Assembly (NCBI GenBank): GCA_015661825.1
Contig: DQVI01000182.1
Location: 1 to 57,197, forward strand
Reading direction: 5' to 3'
DNA length: 57,197 nt
From: Novosphingobium capsulatum
GTDB lineage: Bacteria; Pseudomonadota; Alphaproteobacteria; Sphingomonadales; Sphingomonadaceae
In this document: positions 51,621-57,197 of the stretch, one piece after another
Position numbering within the stretch: position 1 is the first letter of the stretch
How the letters are laid out: every line of letters starts with the position of its first letter
Notes under the pieces: model-generated
Database searches by the model: none
What the model was told of the DNA's origin: nothing
What the model saw: only the letters and a program-made list of their open reading frames with translations
Program-made: the position numbers and the translations under genes

Positions 51621-53891
51621 TCAGTTGCGAAGGGGCTTGCCGGTGCGCAGCATCGCATCGATGCGGGCCTGGCTCGCAGGGGTGAGGGCAAGGGCGACAA
51701 AGGCGCCCAGTGCGCGCTCCGTCACGGCTGCCTCGGGCAGGGTTGCCGGGCCGGCCAGCACTTGCGCGATGGCTTCGCCGATCACCGCATCGTGCGGCGC
51801 CAGCGTGGCGGCCAGGCTGGCTGCTTCGGCCTGAACCACGGCGGCATCGGGCAGGGTCACCGTGGCGCGCGCAGGCGTGGTGAAGCCGGGCACCATCGCC
51901 AGGGCACGGGCCTTGGCATCGGCGATCAGGCGATCGCGGTTCATGGTGATGCCGTCGCTTTCGCGCAGGAAGCCCTTGGCCTTGGCGTCGAACGCGCTGG
52001 TCGAGGTCTGGGCGGGCAGCACGGTGTGCAGCGCGGCAAGGGCGGTCTTGGCCGCATCGCCATCGCGTTCCTGAAGGCGCACGAGAAGCTGGGTCAGACC
52101 AGCCCAGCCCGGCAGCAGGCCCACGCGCGGTTCGACCAGGCCGATGCCGATTTCGGCATGGGCGACCACGGCATGGCAATGGAGCAGGACTTCGCAGCCA
52201 CCGCCCAGCGCCGCGCCAAAGCCCGCACCCACGACCGGGATGGTGGCATCGCGCACGGTGTTGAACGCGGACAGACCAGCCTGGATGAAGGCGGCAAGGC
52301 CTTCTTCGTCACCGGCCTGGGCCATGCGCAGAACCCCGGCAAGGTCGGCGCCAGCGCTGAACACGGGGCCTTCGTTGCCGATGACCAGCGCCTTGAAGCG
52401 GGTCTGGGCGAACGTCACCAGCTGGCCGACCGAAGCGATCAGGTCAGCGCTGAAGCTGTTCATCTTGCTGTGGAATTCGAGCAGGCCAACGCCATCGCCA
52501 ATGTCCCAAAGGCTGGCGGCGGAGGTGGCTTCGACGGGCTTTCCGGCCAGACGCAGCGCAGCGATCGAGATCACGCCCGCCGGGGTCGGGATCGGCGCAT
52601 AGTCGATGGTGCCCGCGGCAGGAACCAGCACTTCGCTGCGGCCTTCGTGCACGCGGTAGAAACCGCCCTTGGCCGCTGCGGCAGCCAGCAGCGGGGGCAC
52701 CGGTGCGCCGCTCTCTTCGAGGGTCTTGGCAAACCAGTCGGCGCCGATCCGGTCGATCAGTTCGAACGGACCGAACTTCCAGCCATAGCCCAGACGCATC
52801 GCTTCATCGACGAGGTCGGGACGGTCGGCGATCTCGGGCACCAGCGCGGCGGCATAGGCCAGCGTGCGCGACAGCACGGCCCAGGCATAGCGACCGCCGG
52901 GCGCGGGATGGGCGAGCAGCGCGCGCGCATCACCCTTGGCGTCGGTCAGGCTCTGGCAGGCGGCAGGCGCGGTGGGGCGGAATTCGCCCGAAACCAGATC
53001 GAGCGTTTCGCTGGTCTTGCGGTCCTTCGAGCGGCGATAGAAACCGCCGCCGCCCTTGCGGCCGGTCAGGCCACGGGCCAGCATGTCGGTCAGCAGCGGC
53101 GGTTCGGCCGGGGTGACCTGCACGGCATCGGTGGCGGGCAGGGTGTGCTGGAGCGAGCGGATCAGGTTGGGCATCAGATCGTTGCCGATCAGGTCGTAGA
53201 GCCCGAAGATGCCGGTCTTGGGGAAGCCGAACACCTTGCCGATGGTCGCGTCGGCCACTTCGACGGGGATGCCCGCCTTGATCGCCTCGTCAAGACCCAC
53301 GGCCAGCCAGTAGCAGCCGATGCGGTTGCCGATGAAACCGGGGGTATCCTTGCAGGGCACCACGCCCTTGCCCAGCCGCTCGTCGCAGAAATCGCGGATC
53401 GTGGCGGTGGTCGAAGCCAGCGTGCGCGGACCGCTCACCAGTTCGAGCAGGCGCATGTGGCGCGGCGGGTTGAAGAAGTGGGCGATCAGGAAGTTGCCTG
53501 CAAACGCGTCGGAGAACGGCGAGAGCAGGTCGTGAAGCGGAATGGTCGAGGTGTTCGAGGACACGATGGCCGTGGGCTTGCGCACCTTGTCGATGGCAGA
53601 GAACAGCGCATGCTTGATGTCCAGCCGTTCGGCCACGGCTTCGATGATCCAGTCGCAATCGGCCAGCAGGCCGATGTCCGCACCGGTCGAACCGGTGGTG
53701 ATGCGCTGGGCAAATTCGGGCATCATGAACCCGCCAGCCTTCAGCTGGCGCTCCACCCCGCCCTTGGCAACCGCTGCATCCAGATCGAGCAGCACAACTT
53801 CGAGGCCCGCATTGGCCAGATGGGCAGCAATGCCCGAACCCATCGTACCCGCACCGATAACCGCGGCTTTACGAATAATGACGTCACTCAC
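51621..53891 (-). CDS. Bifunctional 3-hydroxyacyl-CoA dehydrogenase/enoyl-CoA hydratase (FadN-type order)
   Basis: A 756-residue protein. The N-terminal NAD-binding domain has AAVIGAGTMGSGIAAHLANAG and catalytic HFFNPPRHMRLLELVSG, followed by the second HAD domain (FVGNRIG-like FIGNRIGCYWL and a further repeat near 330-400). The C-terminal crotonase domain (about 480-620) has NEGPVFSAGADLAG and GFGAALGGGCEVLLHC, and the catalytic Glu in VEPRVGLLPGWAG. The dehydrogenase-then-hydratase order is that of FadN and is opposite to that of FadB. It should convert enoyl-CoA to 3-ketoacyl-CoA. It lies 27 nt after ETF-QO. Confidence 0.9.
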   Translation of the reverse strand: MSDVIIRKAAVIGAGTMGSGIAAHLANAGLEVVLLDLDAAVAKGGVERQLKAGGFMMPEFAQRITTGSTGADIGLLADCDWIIEAVAERLDIKHALFSAIDKVRKPTAIVSSNTSTIPLHDLLSPFSDAFAGNFLIAHFFNPPRHMRLLELVSGPRTLASTTATIRDFCDERLGKGVVPCKDTPGFIGNRIGCYWLAVGLDEAIKAGIPVEVADATIGKVFGFPKTGIFGLYDLIGNDLMPNLIRSLQHTLPATDAVQVTPAEPPLLTDMLARGLTGRKGGGGFYRRSKDRKTSETLDLVSGEFRPTAPAACQSLTDAKGDARALLAHPAPGGRYAWAVLSRTLAYAAALVPEIADRPDLVDEAMRLGYGWKFGPFELIDRIGADWFAKTLEESGAPVPPLLAAAAAKGGFYRVHEGRSEVLVPAAGTIDYAPIPTPAGVISIAALRLAGKPVEATSAASLWDIGDGVGLLEFHSKMNSFSADLIASVGQLVTFAQTRFKALVIGNEGPVFSAGADLAGVLRMAQAGDEEGLAAFIQAGLSAFNTVRDATIPVVGAGFGAALGGGCEVLLHCHAVVAHAEIGIGLVEPRVGLLPGWAGLTQLLVRLQERDGDAAKTALAALHTVLPAQTSTSAFDAKAKGFLRESDGITMNRDRLIADAKARALAMVPGFTTPARATVTLPDAAVVQAEAASLAATLAPHDAVIGEAIAQVLAGPATLPEAAVTERALGAFVALALTPASQARIDAMLRTGKPLRN

Positions 53892-53918
53892 GTTGACGAT
53901 CCTTTCCTGGGGGGAACT

Positions 53919-55598
53919 TTACATATTCGGATAGTTGGGGCCGCCGCCGCCTTCAGGCGGTACCCAGGTGATGTTCTGGGCCGGGTCCTTGATGTCGCAG
54001 GTCTTGCAGTGGACGCAGTTCTGCGAATTGATCACGAAGCGGGGGCTGCTCTTGGTTGCCTCGTCGTCGTAGACGACCTCGTAGACGCCCGCCGGGCAAT
54101 AGAGCCGGGCCGGTTCGCCAAAGACGGGCAGGTTCATTTCGATCGGAACCGCCGGGTTGGCCAGCCGCAGGTGGCAGGGCTGATCCTCGGCATGGTTGGT
54201 GCTCGAAAGGAAGACCGAGGAAAGACGGTCGAACGTCAGCACGCCATCGGGCTTGGGATAGGTGATGGGCGTGACTTGCGCGATCGGGGTCAGGCAGGCG
54301 CTGTCGGGCTTGCCATGGGCGAGCGTGCCGAACGGCGACTTGCCCAGCAACTGGTTGCACCACATGTCGGCGCCGCCCAGCATGATGCCCAGCGGCATCC
54401 CGTACTTGGCCCAGAGCGGCTTGACGTTGCGTACCGGCTTGAGATCCTGGCCGATCGCCGAGGTGCGCCAGCCTTCCTCATAGGCGAGGGGTTCGCTGCG
54501 CGGCTTGCCGCTGGCCAGTTCGGCCACCACCGCATCGGCGGCCTGGATCCCCGAGAGGATCGCGTTGTGCGACCCCTTGATACGCGGCACATTGACGAAA
54601 CCGGCCGAGCAGCCGAGCAGCGCGCCGCCCGGGAAGGTAAGCCGGGGCACCGACTGCCATCCGCCTTCAGTCAGCGCGCGCGCGCCATAGGCGATGCGCT
54701 TGCCGCCCGCGAAGGTGTCGCGGATCGCCGGGTGCGTCTTGAAGCGCTGGAATTCCTCGAACGGCGAGAGCGTCGGGTTGGAATAGTTGAGGTGGACGAC
54801 AAAGCCGACCGCAACCAGATTCTCGTCGAAGTGATAGAGGAACGAACCGCCCCCGGTGCTCCGGTCGAGTGGCCAGCCGAAGCTGTGCTGGACGAGGCCT
54901 TCCTGAAAACGGGCCGGGTCGATCTGCCACAGTTCCTTGATGCCGATGCCGAACTTCTGGAAGTCCGATCCTTCATCAAGGTCGAAGTGGGCAATGGCCT
55001 GCTTGCTGAGCGAGCCGCGCGCGCCTTCGGCAAGAAGTGTATAGGTTGCGCGCAGTTCCATGCCGCGCACAAAATCGGCGCGCGGAACGCCGTTCCGGTC
55101 GATACCCATGTCGCCCGTGGCCACGCCCACGACCTTGCCGTCTTCAAGCAGCAATTCCGAAGCGGCAAATCCGGGGAAGATTTCGACGCCGAGTTCTTCG
55201 GCGCGGGCTGCCAGGAAGCGGGTGACATTGCCCAGCGAGCCGATGAAATTGCCATGGTTGTCGAGCAATTTCGGCATCATCGCGGCAGGAAGGCCATGGG
55301 AGCCGGTCTGGGTGAGATAGAGGAACCGGTCTTCCTTTACGCGGGTGTGCAAAGGACAGTCCGGGTGGTTGCGCCAGTCGGGCAGCAGGCTGTCGAGACC
55401 GATCGGATCGACCACCACGCCCGAGAGGATATGGGCGCCGACTTCCGAGCCCTTTTCCACGACCACGACCGAAACGTCGCGATTGTCACGGGCAGCGGCC
55501 TGGCGGATGCGGATCGCGGCGGCAAGCCCGGCAGGGCCTGCACCCACGATCACGACATCGAATTCCATCGTTTCGCGTTGAGGAAGTGACTCGCTCAT
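53919..55598 (-). CDS. Electron transfer flavoprotein:ubiquinone oxidoreductase
   Basis: A 559-residue ETF-QO. FAD motif VVIVGAGPAGLAAAIRI lies near the N-terminus, followed by EKGSEVGAHILSGVV. The ubiquinone-binding part includes GNVTRFLAARAEELGVEIFPGFAASELL. The [4Fe-4S] ligands lie near the C-terminus: CPAGVYEVV and INSQNCVHCKTCDIKDP. It accepts electrons from EtfAB and reduces quinone at the inner membrane. It is the first gene of the eight-gene operon and is divergent from the LysR gene. Confidence 0.93.
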   Translation of the reverse strand: MSESLPQRETMEFDVVIVGAGPAGLAAAIRIRQAAARDNRDVSVVVVEKGSEVGAHILSGVVVDPIGLDSLLPDWRNHPDCPLHTRVKEDRFLYLTQTGSHGLPAAMMPKLLDNHGNFIGSLGNVTRFLAARAEELGVEIFPGFAASELLLEDGKVVGVATGDMGIDRNGVPRADFVRGMELRATYTLLAEGARGSLSKQAIAHFDLDEGSDFQKFGIGIKELWQIDPARFQEGLVQHSFGWPLDRSTGGGSFLYHFDENLVAVGFVVHLNYSNPTLSPFEEFQRFKTHPAIRDTFAGGKRIAYGARALTEGGWQSVPRLTFPGGALLGCSAGFVNVPRIKGSHNAILSGIQAADAVVAELASGKPRSEPLAYEEGWRTSAIGQDLKPVRNVKPLWAKYGMPLGIMLGGADMWCNQLLGKSPFGTLAHGKPDSACLTPIAQVTPITYPKPDGVLTFDRLSSVFLSSTNHAEDQPCHLRLANPAVPIEMNLPVFGEPARLYCPAGVYEVVYDDEATKSSPRFVINSQNCVHCKTCDIKDPAQNITWVPPEGGGGPNYPNM

Positions 55599-55925
55599 TT
55601 GTTCTTACCTGTTTGTGGCGAGGAATGGTGAGTTGTGGCGAGGAATTGGGGGGTGACAGGCCCTCCGAAGGGCTGGGCTGCAATGAAATCGATTGTCACC
55701 AAGGCGCGGAAGCCATCCAGGTTCCGACGTCGGGAGGCGGCCATTCCGTGGCGCCGCCAATTTCCGTCATCCTGGTAATAAGATGATGGTTTCATTGTGT
55801 TATTCTCTTTAGTTCGGTAAGGGGCTGACTAGGCCTCCCTCCGTTCTCCACGGGGCGTCGCTAGTCCTTTGCCCTGGGGCAGGCAATTGCCTTGACATTA
55901 CAAGACTTATACATATTCCGAACAA
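55599..55925. promoter_or_regulatory. Divergent promoter region between the ETF-QO operon and the LysR gene
   Basis: This 327-bp gap separates divergent transcripts. Near the LysR start a plus-strand TTGACA (55892-55897) and TATTCC (55914-55919), 16 bp apart, could be its promoter. The region should also hold the operon promoter and LysR-binding sites, but I see no clear T-N11-A pair I would trust. A short hairpin, CCCTCC-GAA-GGG, lies near 55660. Confidence 0.4.
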
Positions 55926-56819
55926 ATGGCTCCCCTAGTCGAAGCGCTCCAGTGGTTCATTCGCGTGGCCGAATGTGGTTCCTTTTCCGCCGTCGCGCGC
56001 GAGGCGATGACCAGTCAGGTCATGGTCGGGCGAAGGATCAGCATGCTGGAAGCCCATTTCCATGTCGTGCTGCTGCGCCGCTCGACCAGAGGCCTTGCCC
56101 TGACCGAGGATGGCGTTGCCTTCCTCAGCCATGCCCGCCGCATCGTGCGCGAGTTCGAGGCGATGGAGGCCGATCTTCACAGCAGCGAACGCGGCTATGC
56201 CGGGCATGTGCGTGTTGGCACGACCAACACTTTCGGCTGCCATCTGGCCCGCAAGCTGCCTGAATTCCATCTCCACCATCCGGGTATCACCGTCGAGATG
56301 CTGCTGGGCGATGGCTTCGTCCATCTGGTCGAGGACGGGTTGGACCTTGCGATGCGCACGGGGCAGGTGAACGAGACCACTGTGGTGGCCAAGCATCTGG
56401 GTGATGTACCACGCTACATGGTTGCTTCCCCGTCCTATCTCGAACGGTGCGGTACACCGCAATCTGTCGAAGACCTTCAGTTCCACGATTGTGCGCTGTT
56501 CAGCTATGGCACCACGCGGCAGGTCTGGACGATCAATGGCGAGCCAGTGCGGGTCTCGGGCTCCTCGCGCACCAACAGCACTCTGGCCCTGCAAGAAGTC
56601 GTCCGCAATGGCGGGGGTATCAGCCTGTTCGCCTATTTCCAGGTCGAGGACGACATCCGTACAGGCCGTCTGGTGCGCGTCCTGCCCGAGGCCGAGGTCG
56701 AGCCGGTGCCCTTCTACGTGACCTACCCGGCCCGCCAGACCCTGCCCGCCCGCACGCGCATGGTGATGAACTGGATCATCAGCGAGGCCGAATCGCTGAT
56801 CGGCAAGGCCCGCCGCTGA
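55926..56819 (+). CDS. LysR-family transcriptional regulator
   Basis: A 297-residue LysR regulator. The winged helix-turn-helix covers residues 1-65 (LQWFIRVAECGSFSAVAREAMTSQVMVGRRISMLEAHF, LTEDGVAFL). The effector domain follows from about 90 (GHVRVGTTNTFGCHLARKLPEFHLHHPGITVEM). The class usually binds next to its own promoter and controls a divergent gene, here the eight-gene acyl-CoA operon. The inducer would be an intermediate of that pathway, by inference. Confidence 0.88.
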   Translation: MAPLVEALQWFIRVAECGSFSAVAREAMTSQVMVGRRISMLEAHFHVVLLRRSTRGLALTEDGVAFLSHARRIVREFEAMEADLHSSERGYAGHVRVGTTNTFGCHLARKLPEFHLHHPGITVEMLLGDGFVHLVEDGLDLAMRTGQVNETTVVAKHLGDVPRYMVASPSYLERCGTPQSVEDLQFHDCALFSYGTTRQVWTINGEPVRVSGSSRTNSTLALQEVVRNGGGISLFAYFQVEDDIRTGRLVRVLPEAEVEPVPFYVTYPARQTLPARTRMVMNWIISEAESLIGKARR

Positions 56820-56942
56820 TCCTCCGTAGAACCGGGCAGGCGCAGTCCTTGGGCCATGCCGCTCTATATAGTCGCGGTATTGAAGGCCGCAGCCCGCTTC
56901 GGCCAGCAGAGCCAGATGTACGGGTGAAGAAGAGTAGGGCGG

Positions 56943-57197
56943 TCAGGCCGCCTTCGAGGATGTCCCGGCGGGCAGCGGGTGATAGGCTTGTTCGAGCGGC
57001 CTGTTCCCGCGCAGCGCCCCGGCGGAACGGAAAGGCGCCCCGTCGAGCACGCCCGAAGCCAGCATCAGGGCCTTGGTGTCCCCGCGCTGGCTGCCGACCG
57101 CGAGCACCGGGCGCGACGATCCGCCGCGTGCGGCCAGCGTCCAGATGCCGAGGGCGACCACCAGCACAACGGCAAGTCCGATCAGCCAGACCGACAG
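56943..57197 (-). pseudogene. Fragment of an ABC sulfonate/nitrate-type substrate-binding protein (partial)
   Basis: The reading frame runs off the right edge. The visible 84 residues begin in a hydrophobic helix (LSVWLIGLAVVLVVALGIW) and contain GSQRGDTKALMLASGVLDGAPF, which resembles the mature N-terminus of SsuA/TauA-type binding proteins. After GAPF the expected IEW-x-F motif is absent and the frame ends in an unrelated Arg/Pro-rich tail at 56943, so the gene appears broken. The match is short, so the assignment is modest. Confidence 0.45.

Noticed and set aside
51762..55589. 1275-codon open frame on the plus strand
   Set aside because: It runs antisense to two well-recognised genes (HAD/crotonase fusion and ETF-QO) and has low-complexity Gly/Arg/His composition without motifs.
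55595..55795. 66-codon minus-strand ORF in front of ETF-QO
   Set aside because: It has only a weak ribosome binding site, an unusual Arg/Asn/Gln-rich sequence and overlaps the ETF-QO start; a translated leader is possible but cannot be supported.
1..57197. CRISPR array, tRNA or rRNA genes, insertion sequences
   Set aside because: No regularly spaced repeats, no cloverleaf candidates and no transposase or integrase frames were seen.

Overview
The window is GC-rich, densely coding DNA, most likely chromosomal, from an alphaproteobacterium, probably a sphingomonad (Novosphingobium-like). The evidence is an imuA-imuB-dnaE2 cassette behind a GAAC-N7-GAAC SOS box (the alphaproteobacterial LexA site read from the other strand), a UrcA-family protein, and a MetA/SphA-type outer-membrane protein beside oxidoreductases. 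The taxon is inferred from gene content only. I see no rRNA, tRNA, CRISPR array, transposase or integrase.

Layout. (1) 0.1-3.9 kb: a minus-strand operon of an isochorismatase-like hydrolase, an alpha/beta hydrolase, a XapX membrane protein and a YtcJ-type amidohydrolase. (2) 4.3-9.5 kb: a signalling block with a NarL-type response regulator, a stand-alone M17 N-terminal-domain protein, an AraC regulator, a FixJ-type regulator, a receiver-only protein and a membrane PAS histidine kinase. A 22-bp near-identical sequence lies at both ends of regions 1 and 2. (3) 9.8-12.0 kb: a YaiI/DUF188 protein and an Nramp metal transporter. (4) 12.0-20.0 kb: a sigma-54 catabolic regulon. It has an AcoR-type enhancer-binding protein, an outer-membrane protein, an SDR, an FMO/BVMO-like flavoprotein and two tandem zinc alcohol dehydrogenases. 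Two consensus -24/-12 promoters each have a palindromic upstream site. (5) 20.2-20.8 kb: a nitroreductase. (6) 21.0-29.5 kb: the complete kdpFABCDE potassium operon with two further small membrane ORFs upstream. (7) 29.6-35.5 kb: a DUF1348 gene remnant, then the SOS mutasome imuA-imuB-dnaE2. (8) 35.5-41.1 kb: a sulfide/persulfide detoxification locus. A minus-strand operon encodes persulfide dioxygenase, a YeeE/YedE pair, a DUF442-SQR fusion and TauE; a divergent operon encodes a peroxiredoxin and a BigR-like ArsR regulator. (9) 41.3-45.7 kb: a ferredoxin, an exported metallo-hydrolase, PhzF, UrcA and a MocR regulator. (10) 45.7-56.8 kb: an eight-gene minus-strand operon for acyl-CoA oxidation and acetoacetate handling (ETF-QO, HAD/crotonase fusion, acyl-CoA dehydrogenase, EtfBA, CoA-transferase AB, acetoacetate decarboxylase), divergent from a LysR gene. 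(11) The right edge cuts a fragment resembling an ABC sulfonate-binding protein.

How the parts work together. In region 4 the regulator gene lies directly upstream of its probable targets, and the upstream sites sit just after the preceding genes. In region 8, H2S oxidised by SQR gives persulfide for the dioxygenase, with sulfite or sulfur handled by YeeE/YedE and TauE and expression probably set by the ArsR protein. In region 10, electrons from the acyl-CoA dehydrogenase go through EtfAB to ETF-QO and the quinone pool, while the HAD/crotonase protein, CoA-transferase and decarboxylase could take the product through acetoacetate to acetone. Functions are assigned from recognisable motifs and gene order; no database search was possible.
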